64,000 nucleotides of DNA from the NCBI GenBank assembly GCA_021442155.1, contig CM038216.1, positions 154,777,009 to 154,841,008 of the forward strand, written 5' to 3'. The position numbers and the translations under genes were made by a program. Origin of the DNA: Cymbidium sinense (lineage: Eukaryota; Streptophyta; Magnoliopsida; Asparagales; Orchidaceae). The notes under the pieces are model-generated. The model was not told the DNA's origin, ran no database searches, and saw nothing but the letters and a program-made list of their open reading frames with translations. Each line of letters opens with the position of its first letter. Position 1 is the stretch's first letter. Positions 27,001 to 37,639 of the stretch are shown here, one piece after another.

Positions 27001-27752
27001 AATATGTCTAACACCCCAAAAAACTTGTGAGTAATATGTCATGTCATGTTAATTTTTTAGATGAAGCGATTGAGCAAAGCATACTTTCAAGAAGCCAAAT
27101 GGGCAAATGATGGATATGTTCCAAAGCTTGATGAATATTTGAGAGTCGGCCTTATTACATCTGCTTATAGTTGTCTTGCATGTGCAGTATGCATAGGGAT
27201 GCAGGATGAAATTTCTAAAGATTTCTTTGATTGGATGACTAGTATGCATCGAATCATTAAATCAATCAATTTTTTTTCTAGGGTTGTAAATGACATTGCT
27301 TCACATGAGGTAAGTTTCAAATCCAAATATGTTTAACAAATATTTACTTATATAATTTAATTCATCATAGAATAACCTCCAACAATATAAGCTAATAACA
27401 TGATTAATTTCTTACAGAAGAAGAAAAAAAAGAAAACATGTTGCTTCAGGCAAAGGTTACGCTATGGAACATGGATGCTGAGGAGGAAGCTTGCAAGAAA
27501 CTTAGGGAAATGGTGGAGGAAGAGTGGAAAATATTGAATAGAGAGTTCACGTTTTCTAAAATTAATATACCTATCCATTTACTTCAAGCAATCATCAACT
27601 TGGGAAAGGTAATTGAGTTAGTATACAAAGACGTCCAAGACAATTATACATATTCTACTCAAGCCATGAAAGATAATATCACTGCTCTTCTTATTGAACC
27701 AATTCAAATAAATTTGGAGATTGGAGTTACATGCACTTCAAGTACAATATAA
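24029..27752 (+). pseudogene. Terpene synthase, TPS-a type (sesquiterpene synthase-like), disabled
   Basis: Seven exons fit the class III plant TPS layout: 24,029-24,154; 25,450-25,699; 25,791-26,165; about 26,510-26,750; 26,841-26,979; 27,061-27,309; 27,418-27,752. Together about 570 codons, typical of cytosolic sesquiterpene synthases, with no transit peptide. Such enzymes ionise farnesyl diphosphate with Mg2+. Visible motifs: RQSANFHPSVW (variant of RRx8W, exon 1), RDVF-type SSDVFSKF across exons 2/3, RDR (TRDRL) and DDIYD in exon 4, and NDIASHE (start of NSE/DTE) in exon 6. Lesions: no AG acceptor exists between 26,401 and 26,538, before exon 4; a TAG at 26,725-26,727 replaces the usual Gln just after DDxxD; exon 7 opens in an A-rich tract out of frame and needs a second shift before 27,485; the C-terminus runs on past the usual end. 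Exon 2 could instead start at 25,468. Substrate and product cannot be read from the sequence. Confidence 0.85.
24478..24740. mobile_element. MITE-like insertion in terpene synthase intron 1
   Basis: It begins TAGGGCGTGTTTGGGTCC and contains TTTTAGATATTTTGAGT and CCAAACATATTTTATTTTAAAT, phrases also present at 28,510-28,765. Intron 1 is about 1.3 kb, long beside the other introns, and this insert explains part of that. The right end is uncertain. Confidence 0.45.
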
Positions 27753-28509
27753 TATATTCAACAACTCATGCCTACATGAAACTAGCGAAAGTCTTTCATT
27801 ATGAGTGCCAAGTACAATAATTGTGTTGGTTTTATTAAAGGACTTGTTTAAAATTGGCAAATTAAGTTTTATTTTTCATTTATTACCTTTAGGGAACAGT
27901 GATGTATCAAATAAGGTTAATTGTTGACATGCAATAATAATTGTATGGTGTTATTTTCTTATATGCTATATATCTCGGAGAAAAATGTGATAAATTTGAA
28001 TGAGAAGACTTTCTAGGTCTCTGAACATTATTCATTTGTGGTCAAGTATATTGGATTACTTTTCTTGCATTCCAACTTTCGTTAACTTAGTTATAAAGAA
28101 AGAGAAATATTTGTAAAACTTTCATGAATTTAAATTTCTTATCTTCATTGCATTTGAAAGTTACCAAAACAAAGAAATTTACAATTTACATGCTAAGTCC
28201 TCGCTGCGGCTGCTTGTCGTCATCTAGTCACTGCACCTACGTGCCATCTCCTCTCTACTGCTACCCCATCAACTGTTATCCATTGTTGTCAGTCTCTTCT
28301 AACCAAAGTATCTGAACGCTTGCCACTATTATCCGTTGCCACCCATTGTATTACATTGCATCGTAAATGCATCAACATAAATATATTTCAAAATATTTTA
28401 TTTATAATCAATGAAATAACTCATATATTTATAAAATGCATGTATCCCTATCACAATTTCTAATATTCATGTATCATAGAAAAATCCATGCAAATTTTCC
28501 ATAATTCTT
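27753..28509. other. 3' flank of the terpene synthase
   Basis: AT-rich sequence probably including the 3' UTR. A short CT-rich stretch at 28,195-28,320 gives a meaningless open frame. No gene was recognised. Confidence 0.4.
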
Positions 28510-28765
28510 TAGGGCATGTTAAGTATAATTTTGTTTTGTTTTTGTTTTTTAAAATTTATTTTTAATACATATTTGCTTACTATATATTTTTCAATTATTT
28601 TTGTCTCATATTTTTTAAAATAAATAATACTATTTTTAGATATTTTGAGTGCTTTCAAAAATAACTATCTCCACTAAATATTTTATTTTAAATTAAAATA
28701 TAAATAAAATAAAATAAAAGCATATCACATTAAACAAAAAAATAAAGGTGATCCTAAATAGCCCC
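28510..28765. mobile_element. MITE-like element, relative of the intron 1 insert
   Basis: It starts TTTAGGGCATGTTAAGTATA and ends CCTAAATAGCCCCTAAG, giving imperfect inverted ends (TTAGGGCATGTTAAG against TTAGGGGCTATTTAGG). The interior shares TTTTTAGATATTTTGAGTG and ATATTTTATTTTAAAT with the insert at 24,478. Class not determined. Confidence 0.5.
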
Positions 28766-28927
28766 TAAGTAATCAAGAATGAAATTAAGTTTTCTTCAAT
28801 TTTAAATTTCTTTCTAACATTTAAAGAAAAGACTTAATAAAATACTAAATACACTGCATGTTTTCTTAAAAAAAAAAAAAAAATTGAATTGTGAGCTTGT
28901 AATTTGTGTCTCCTTTTTAGCATCCTC

Positions 28928-29385
28928 TAAGGGATTGTTTGGATGCCTGAAAAAGGAATGCAGTGTAAAAGAAATATAGTGTAAAGTTAATGCAATGTAT
29001 TTGAATTATTTTAGGTAGTTTGGTTAAAAACTCAACAAATACATGAGTTTATTTATTTATTTATTTGGTGGAGGTGGTGATGGCGGTGGTTGATGGTAAG
29101 TGCTCGGTAGTGGGGTTGGCGATGGTAGCCTATCAGAACGGGCGGTGGTGGTGGCGACGACGACCATGACGTCGACCATCACGGCACACGATGATGATAG
29201 CACTTTATATTGCTTGGTGTATTTGGGTGAATCTCAAATACACCAAAATTGACTCTTCCAATGTATTCTAAATACATAACATTACTTTAAAATTTTACTT
29301 TGTATCACGCCAAACACACACAAAATTAAAATCTCATGCATTTACTTTATTATACACCCAAAAGTCATCAAACTAAACAGTCTAT
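28928..29385. mobile_element. Tourist-like MITE with GC-rich core
   Basis: The left end TAAGGGATTGTTTGGATGCC pairs imperfectly with the reverse complement of the right end TATAGACTGTTTAGTTTGATG. Just inside is GGAATGCAGTGTAAAA, also found inside the end of the MITE at 48,735-49,176. The core (29,070-29,190) is rich in GGTGGTGGCGA-type triplets in an otherwise AT-rich region. Confidence 0.55.
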
Positions 29386-30010
29386 AAAATTAATTGTAAA
29401 ATTTATGTTGAAAGACTTCTAATAGAAGACAGGGAATTTTCACCATTGAACGTGAAAGGTGGCTATTTTTTTTTTCTTGAGAAAAAAATTGATGGGGATA
29501 TTTTGGTAATTTCTTTAGCAATAAATGAGAAATCCCATGTTTCCATCAATATTTATATAATATTACCATGGAGTGTCAAGTCATTTAAACTTCTATTTGA
29601 CGAGTTCCATTCTTCTTCTTCTTCTTCTTCTTTTTTATTTTTTTAGACATTTGAGCTAATTTAATGATAAATTCATACACACAAAATATATGTAAGGCTT
29701 AGATTTTCATTTATGTTACATCATTTTGAAGAATGAGCCCTAATTGTTAAATGTGTGGGACAAAGTTTGTCAACTATTGATACTAGCTCAAATTTCTTAT
29801 GATTTAATAATCGCTTTCAAGATTAAATCATTTACTATTAAGCTAAACTTGTGAAAAATGCAAACAATAAGATAAATCATGATTTATAATAGGCATAAAA
29901 ATTTTTATTGGGAATTTGGATCATGAGATAATGTAAATTTTTTTATTATATCATAATTTTAATAAATAATTTAAATTAAAATATATGGTGTTAATATTTT
30001 CATGTTTGAT

Positions 30011-30043
<33 letters not shown>

Positions 30044-31854
30044 TTTTATAATTAGTTTGGCAAGGTTCTTCTTTGCTTTAACTCTAAGACACTTAATTCT
30101 ATAAATCATAGTTTTTCGCTAACCAATTGATCTATGATACATTACTAAAGTGTGAGTACACTATTAACTTAAATAATAAAGTGTGAGTTTGCACATCAAT
30201 TATTAAAGTTATGTTGATGGACTATTATGAAGGTGAAATTGAGGTGCCGTGACAAAAAAAAAACTAGAATTTATTTTTAAATATATCAAAAATACTACTA
30301 GTTAAGTAGAGCAGGAATTTATGTGAGAAATCTCAATATGATTAAACTTAGAGATAATGTTTCATCAATATTTTGTATGGCTAAAATTTTAATTAAGTTG
30401 GAAATTGATTTTTATCGTCTAATCAAAGTTGTTGTTACCTTTCTCTCAAATGCCTAGGATTTTTATATGCAGGTATCTCGAAACCATGGTCAATTATCGT
30501 GGTTGTCTATGGCAAATCCATTTTTTACCTCTCCATTTCAAATATAAATCTTTAACTATTGTAAGTTGGCTAGTCAAATCAATAAATGAGAAAGCATCAA
30601 ATAAAATTTGTGATATTAAGAGAAAATAAAACTTCAATCTTTATTAAAATTGAAATTGACATATTTATAGTTAAACACTTAGAAGAGGACTTTAGTTCAT
30701 AAAGAAAGAAAAAAATCATTGCAATCTTGTACATGAATATTGTTACAATAATAGAAAAGGGAAGATGAATGAAGAACTCTAATGGAGATGTCGAGAATCT
30801 ATTCTTCATTATCGTGGTCATTGCCCTTGAATTCTCTCCTCTTGACTTCTCCAAAGACAATAAAGTAGCTTCCACAAATTCTTCTCTTGGATCTTTTAAA
30901 AATCTAAAAATCGAGCTAAATAATAGGTGAAGAAGTTCCTCTTTCATTCATAAAAAAATCATTAAATTGGGTTGACTTGAATTTCCCCCAGAAGGTGACA
31001 AATTTGTTGAGAATTTAGGCATTTAGTAACAGCCATCAAGCTAGCTCCTAAGAAGTAGAATCGAGCACCTAGGTATTGTGCTTTCTAGTTGCATGCATTC
31101 ACGAATTATGGGTCTAGCATTGGGCTCTTTCTTTTGAACTTCTACAAGAATCGATTCTAGCAACAAGGCATTGGGGTCGGCACTTAGGCATCGCTTCTCT
31201 ATTTGTTTCTTGTAATTTGACATCTAGTTGCCTAGTGATGGCACCTAGACTCCTAAGCTCCAAGCACCAATTTCACCCTAAATCGGTGGTTATGTTATCT
31301 AAATAATGAAGTTCAATGTGACTCTCTGTGTTGTGGCATCACTTAAATAGTTGTTGGAGATTAATCATGCTAAGATGAATACATGCTAGACTCATAATTT
31401 AGCAATAAAGCCCAAAGCATATAAGTTCATGATGTTTCCATAAAAGAAATTTCATCAGATGCCCACTTCTAAAAAATTGAATGATCTCATCATATTCAAG
31501 CTTGTTCCATAAAAGTAGAGAATTTGTCATATGAGAAGTTTGAAATAACATAAAATGCACTATTCCAATTACCACTAAAAAGGACCTGTTTATGTCTCAT
31601 GAAGAATTTTTCATCCACATATTCCATCACATTAGTATAGAATTCTCACACCACCAAAACAAAAGCAAGGTTAGGCTACCCGACAAAATTATGCACCTCC
31701 TCATAATAAGCATTGCCTAAATATTGCCATTAAGTTTGTCAAAGCTCTCTTTGAGATATATGACTTAGAAGAGAATGCCTAGCTAATTTTTTTATGAAGT
31801 AGCATTTCAATAGAACTTTTTTGTGTCATCTAATTGTGAGGTTGTGGAAAAGGT

Positions 31855-31916
<62 letters not shown>

Positions 31917-32679
31917 ATAGCTTTTAGAGGAGGAGATGGGAGGGCTATAGAAAAGATTAAGAGGTTGGAAGTGGTTTGAAGATTATTTCTTTTCTTTTAT
32001 TATTTGCATATAAAAAATGAAATAAATGAAAATCTCAGAGCACCATGACATTGCAATCGTAGCGCCTAGGTGCGTCACCATCTTCGAATCTAGAAACCTG
32101 TTGTCCAGTTAAATTTCATAGCACCTTGGCACTATCGTGACGGTCTTCAGTTTTAAAAGAAAGAAAACTATCCCTTGTGATAACTGCCTAAGGAGAGTGG
32201 GAGAACAGTTATGGAGCGAAAAACCACCCAAAGGCTGAATGGTTACCCAAAACCTCTATAAAAGAGGGGGAACTGCCCACTACCATTCCTCTTCTCTTCC
32301 CCTTTCAACTGCTAAAATTTCAGAATTCTTAGAATTGATCCTAAACTCCCTCTATCTCTTACAAGTACTCTCAAACGCCCTCTACAGAGTATTCTTGACG
32401 CTATACAAGGGGTATGTTCTACTCTCACGAGGAAAAAACCAAGTGCAACTGTTGCAAACTCTAGGTAAAAAGTTCTTCTATGCAATTTCTTTTTCCATAA
32501 AGAAAATTCAAAAGAATTCCATAATAGATCTTAGATCCGGTGAAAAATGAAAAGTTCCTCTCTGTTGATCTAGATCTGGAGTAAGAATTCAATTTTGTTA
32601 ATAAACATTTTAGGCTGAAGAATCTCAAGAATTTTAAGTCTAAAAGACCTCAGCTGTCAAATGTGGTTCTAGCATGAGA
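29386..32679. other. Repeat-derived, non-coding stretch left of R2 copy 2
   Basis: No protein was recognised. It contains (TTC)n at 29,611-29,633, (TA)n at about 30,010-30,038 and (TA)n at 31,857-31,914. From about 31,040 to 32,160 the GCCTAGGTGC/GCACCTTGGCAC phrases typical of R2 appear, so this is probably the part of R2 copy 2 that lies behind the assembly gap in copy 1. A pyrimidine-rich leader follows the TATA box at 32,257. Confidence 0.45.
32257..32264 (+). promoter_or_regulatory. TATA box of an unidentified repeat promoter
   Basis: CCTCTATAAAAGAGGGGGAA is followed by a CT-rich leader (CTTCTCTTCCCCTTTC). This resembles the U3/R junction of a plant LTR, on the strand opposite to R2 copy 2. 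No LTR partner was located. Confidence 0.3.
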
Positions 32680-35505
32680 TAAAAATCCTCCCTCCAACGA
32701 TCTTTGATTCGGAATAAGAGAGAAGTACTAGAAGAGTACTTCTTGCACTAAACTACCATATAATATAACACTGCTAAAATATTATGCCATCAAATTTTTA
32801 TAAAAATTATTATTTCTAGAAGAATCTGGTCTAAAAAATAGAGCTTATGCTTCACGACGTTGTGACGCTAACTCCGAATGCCGAGGCGCTAAGCTCTCGA
32901 GAATGAAGTATTTGATGCTCCACCACATAGGGCTGAGGCACCAAATATCTAGTACCTCAATGATACCATATCGAAGTTACAAAATCAAGAAACCTCTTAA
33001 GCACAAAGTAGCATTATTTTTCCAAAGTGTCGAGGCACTAAATCTTGAAATCTATTCACCGTTGAACTTGGTTCCGATGTGAAGTCCTCCCTTCATTAAC
33101 CTTAGATCCGGGGCAAGGGAAAAGGGTATTAATGCACTAAAAATTGGGTAACCTAGCATTGTTAAGGCATTATGCTATTGAAAAGTCAAATTACCACAAA
33201 AGTATTAAATCTTAGGCATTGAAGAAACAACATGAAGGTGCTATAGCTCCAAAGGCGACACTCTCAAGAATTTTGAACCTTAAGCACTCATAACTGGCGT
33301 TGGTGTTGCAACACTCTCGACAATCTTGAACCCTTAGGCACGCATTTCATAGTGCCAAGGCACTTATGTTCCAACACTGAGGTATTGAACTCTTAGAAAA
33401 ATTAAAATTTGATACTCATCTAACAGTGTCATATCGAGAGTGTTGCACTCTCGAGAAATTAAACCTTAGGCACTTAGCTGATCTCTTTAAGATTAAGTCC
33501 AAACCATATATATATAATACATAACACTACACATGTAGTTTCGAGGTGCTGCATTCTCATGTATTGAACTTATATCTTTCAGCTTAATAGTGCTAAGATG
33601 CTGATTTTATAGCACCGGCGTTGAGCCCTCAACTTGTTCATTTTTTAACTAAAAATGTTTATTATTAAGTTTTTAAATCCTAGAGCATTCCATAGAGACA
33701 AACACAAAAAGAATAGAAATGAAAGAACATCTTTATTAACATAAAAAATTTATTGCAATGAGTTTTTTATAATAAATAAAAAAGAAGAATGAAAGGAAAA
33801 TACAAAACAAAAGAGAATAATGAGAAAACTAATAACCGTATTCACTGTCATTCTTCTCCTCTTCCAGCTCCGGCAGGGTACTCACATAAGGGTGATACTG
33901 AGGTGCCGTAGGAAAAGAAGCCTGACTCGGGACCGCATAAAAGTTGCAGTTTTCAAACATATGAACAAGTGTTTAGTTAAACTTAGCCATGTATGAAAAC
34001 TGCTACTGTTGCTGCTGAACCATGTGGTGATCAAATTTCCTCCCTAATTTCTGCTACTATTGATTAGTTTCCTCAACCATTTTCCTTAAATTTGGGACTT
34101 GTCCTCCAATTTCTTGGAGCTATTCGTTTAAGGCCTTAGAGGATTGATCTGGACTGAAGAGCATGCAAACTTTCTCCTACCATAGTCCTCGAGCCAAATC
34201 CTTCAATTACTCTCTTAGTCAGGGGAGCCTTTTGTATAAAGACTTCATCATCTAACTCCCCTTATGCATATGATATAACACACAGAATAAACTAAAGAAT
34301 GATGATTACCCAATGGTAGTATTACCCTTAAGTATATTATAAATAGAATTATAAATAATCCTCTCTATATCCATAGTAAAGCCCTTTGAATTGCAAAATT
34401 CAAAATGGATTTATCCCTAGTCACCTCACTGATATTTCCAATGGGCATTAACTTAGCAGAAATGAAATAATGTCAAGCTTCGGCCTCAGCATAAGGATAG
34501 TAGTAGGAAAATTAATAATTTTATCCTTCGGCCTATTCCATTGAGCATTAGAATTTCTATCAACGAGAAAATTAAGGATTTCATCAAAATTGGGATGATC
34601 ATTATAAAAGAAGAGATATTGATTATATACTATATATTGTAAATTATAATATGCATTAATAGTACTACTATCAAAGCTTACTAGTTTTCCCAAGATGAAA
34701 ACTTGATTATTCGGGTGCTCCTTCATGTTGTTAAGAATTCTCACACCACGGGAATGACGTCGGGGTTGTTATCATAGGCCAACTTCTCACAACCTCATTC
34801 ATTGATAATCATCTCCATGCTCTGTACTGGATTAAAGAAGCTCCTCTCCAAGATGAGATGTTTGTATAGGAAAGCGTGGTTGTATCGTTCCTCCACCTCT
34901 ACACTAATAAATATGTTAGTGTCACTAACAACTGCCCTCTTCTTGCCCTTGCTAAGCTATTTTACTGGCATGTTGACTTTTCTAAAGTAAAATACAAGCT
35001 AAGAGAGAAAGGATTTCCAAAAAGAACCAAGGCTTGAGAATCAAAAAATTTGTAGCGTAGGAGTCCTATTCATAGGCTAGATCTAGCATCACAATGCTAC
35101 ATTAACAATGTCGAGGCGTTGGCCTTTGATTTCTGAGATTTAGGACCAGCGCTGTAGTGCTCTACATATGGCACAAAGGTGCTTGTCACCTAGTCAAAAT
35201 GGTTCTGTATTCGTTAAAAGAGTATTATTTACTATTTATTATAATTTATTATAATTAATTTTGTAGCATACCATAATTGAAAAGTATGTTAGAAATTGAT
35301 GTAGCATCACAAGATCTACAAGCGGTCGCAACACTTATCAAAAAGTTTGTCATTTTTCATTTAAAGCGTCTATCCTTCTGCCAGCTTTTGAATAGACCTT
35401 TGACTGGTGTTACGATGCCATATTGTTTGCACTTAGGCACTTGTCCACTAGTCAACATGATCAAATTAATCCAATCTCTTGCCAATTTAAGCGTTGTAGC
35501 ACCCA
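32680..35505 (-). repeat. R2 element, copy 2 (right arm of the inverted pair)
   Basis: Reverse-oriented match to 6,540-9,374, from the sequence opposite the gap edge (AAAAATCCTCC...GATCTTTGATT) to the CTACAACGCTTAAA end at 35,487-35,505. It contains the broken ORF at 33,829-34,971 and the same non-coding tail rich in GCGCCGAGGCAC-type phrases. The two arms enclose about 23.3 kb including both terpene synthase copies. Confidence 0.75.
33829..34971 (-). pseudogene. Decayed ORF of R2 copy 2 ('putative plant transposon protein' domain)
   Basis: Counterpart of the ORF at 7,094-8,213. It starts at the ATG at 34,971 (MPVK then TAG) and ends with EYGY and TAG at 33,829. The phrase VFILGKLVSFDSSTINAYY is intact at 34,640-34,710, and the frame stays open for 98 codons (34,448-34,744), longer than in copy 1. 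The three stops seen in copy 1 (codon 5, after NE, after PVV) are all present here. Its own changes include a MEMIIN variant and other indels. Family identification is by motif order only. Confidence 0.55.
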
Positions 35506-35670
35506 TCCAGCCACCGCTTTCATGATCATAATCTTGCTCTCATGAAGATGCTCTTTTAAAATGTATGGTTAATGGACCCGCAAATTTCATTGAAGAATTT
35601 GCTATTTTCAAGTATTTGGCATATATATTTTTGGATGATTGAGATAATATCATCCAAAAATAGGGGCAAT

Positions 35671-36864
35671 TGATATGGCACTTAAAATACCACTAGTCGA
35701 AGTACGAATCTTGATGTCAAAAGCAAGTTTATCCTAAGTTGGCGAGATCAAGCAGTTAAAATATCATTGGAAACTTTGGGTTATCAATTAAATCTCTAAA
35801 TATATCTTAAACATGGAGTGTTTATAGTCAAATCGAGCGTCTCGATGAGCGGATTACTTGAGCCCAAAGATCTCATAATTACGGCTTTGCGTCAAATACT
35901 TAAAATATATCAAATCATCAAAGGAATCATTTTGCGTCCGATGGAGTGGTGGTGGCGGGTTTTGCATGTATTTATAGAAATGCCACCTCTCTAATCTATA
36001 AATAGCCTCTCATTCTTGACATGAGGGGAGACCCAAGCAAGAGAGAGGAGAGAGATCTAAAGCTTGAAAATCCTCCAAGCATAATGGTGTCGCCACTCGA
36101 CGGTCGCCGACCACCCCCGTTGGTTGCCAACCACCGCTGCTGGCCGCCGCCGTCAGCCGCCACCGCCGATCCTCGCCATCGTCAATCTCCATCGCCGGTC
36201 TTCACCGCCAACCACTGTTGCCGGCAACCATCGCCGATCATCATCATCAACCATCGTCATCGATCATCATCGCCGACCACTGACGTCGATCACCGTTGCC
36301 GACTATATTCGTCGGTCACCGCCGCTGGCCTCCGGCTACCACCGTTGTACCACCCCACCGATCTCACCATCGTCAATCTCGTCGCGGTTGTTCTTGCCGG
36401 CTGCGCCACGTCGCCCGGTCATCGTCGTCGATATTGTAGCCGGTCATCGTCGCGACCACTCGTGCCGCCGTATTCTATTGGTCACCACGCCGACCATCGT
36501 AGCCACCCTCACCGGTCACCATCATGATGACCTTCATCTTTGATTCGCTTGTTGTTCATCTATCACTATCACTATCGTTACACTACCAACCATGGCTATA
36601 TCATTTGTTGCTCGATTCTAGGATTTTCATTGTCGCCCTTCTCATATACAATTCTGTAATCCCGTTATCGGGAAAATTTTGTACTCTGAAACATATACAT
36701 AGTGAAAGATTTTTACTGGGCTAGGCCCTGTGATTTTTTCTCTCTTTTTGAGATTTTTTTCACATAAAAAATTCTGAAATTTTCTTATTAATTCTTCAAA
36801 CATCTGTGTCTTTGGATTCATAACAGCTAAAACTTTTATTCTACCGCTGGTTTCTAGAGCAACA
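35671..36864 (+). repeat. LTR of a retrotransposon, copy 2, with expanded GC-rich middle
   Basis: It matches 328-1176. It begins TGATATGGCACT right after the polypurine run AAAAATAGGGGCAAT and ends CTAGAGCAACA. It has a TATA box (TATAAATA at 35,997) and the shared TGGGCTAGGCCC end region. The middle (about 36,080-36,530) is an expanded imperfect array of CCACCG/CATCGTC triplets, which makes it about 345 bp longer than copy 1. The proline/arginine/histidine-rich open frames at 36,021-36,543 come from that array. Internal 3' sequence of the element precedes it (35,510-35,670). Confidence 0.6.
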
Positions 36865-37158
36865 AGAATTAAAATTTATCTCACTCAAGCCAATGTTGAG
36901 TGAATTTTTTTGATTTGAAAATGATCCTTGGATCGAGTTGAATTTTTGGAATTAATTTGGCCACTTACCTTCTCTCAGGTTGCTCTAACCAACAAGTGCC
37001 ACTGCTTTTTATTAGAAGAGGGGGGAGATTGGTTAGTTTTGCCTTTTGAGTGGTGGAGAAGGTGAAGAGAGAGTTTGGAGGCTCTTTATTTCACTTCTCA
37101 ATGCTTGATCAGAAATTATCATGGAAGATGATTTTAGAAGTGTGGATAGTCCAGTCAT
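36865..37158. other. Short spacer between the LTR and the gypsy element
   Basis: No gene was recognised. It separates LTR copy 2 from the left LTR of the gypsy element. Confidence 0.4.
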
Positions 37159-37596
37159 TGAAGGAGAAAGTGCATAGGGATTCCACTCATTAACATAGAA
37201 TGATAATGAGAAATCACCAAATCTCCCAAGAAGATCAACCACAACTCCCTTCATTCAACTAATATAAACATTTTATACAAATTACTAGGCTCCCAAAGGA
37301 TTTGTCCCTTCAGAATAACTCTCAATTAGTTTTTAAAAAATAATTCTAAAAATGAACCAAGCAACTTGCTATGCCTAGGTGTTAGAAATCTAGTGCTTTG
37401 ATGCTATCCTCCTTACCTCTAAACACAAAATATAGCGGCTTTGGCACCGCAGCATGAAATGATCAGCGTCTAAGCACCATGATGATTATTATATACTAAT
37501 ATCTGATTTTGGCCACAACATGCATATAACACTTAAACATGGTAAAACACATCTTCCAATACAAATTACAATAAAAAAAACATATATGACAACTCA
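37159..37596 (-). repeat. 3' LTR of the gypsy element
   Basis: On the minus strand it begins TGAGTTGTCATATATG after the purine-rich AAGCTAGAAGACATGG. It shares with the 5' LTR the stretches ATAACTCTCA.TTAGTTTT and TTATACAAATTAC, and a GCCTAGG..AGTGC phrase like those in R2. Confidence 0.75.
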
Positions 37597-37639
37597 TAGG
37601 CCATGTCTTCTAGCTTGGGACCTTATGATAGGCTATTTT

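Noticed and set aside
26512..27752. Reading the terpene synthase as an intact, functional gene
   Set aside because: The in-frame TAG after DDxxD, the absent acceptor before exon 4 and the frame changes in exon 7 argue against it, though read-level checks could revise the frameshifts.
36021..36543. Two overlapping open frames of 168 and 139 codons rich in Pro, Arg, His and Ser
   Set aside because: They lie in the GC-rich triplet array of an LTR, overlap in two frames and show no domain. The matching LTR at 328-1176 has a shorter, unrelated frame.
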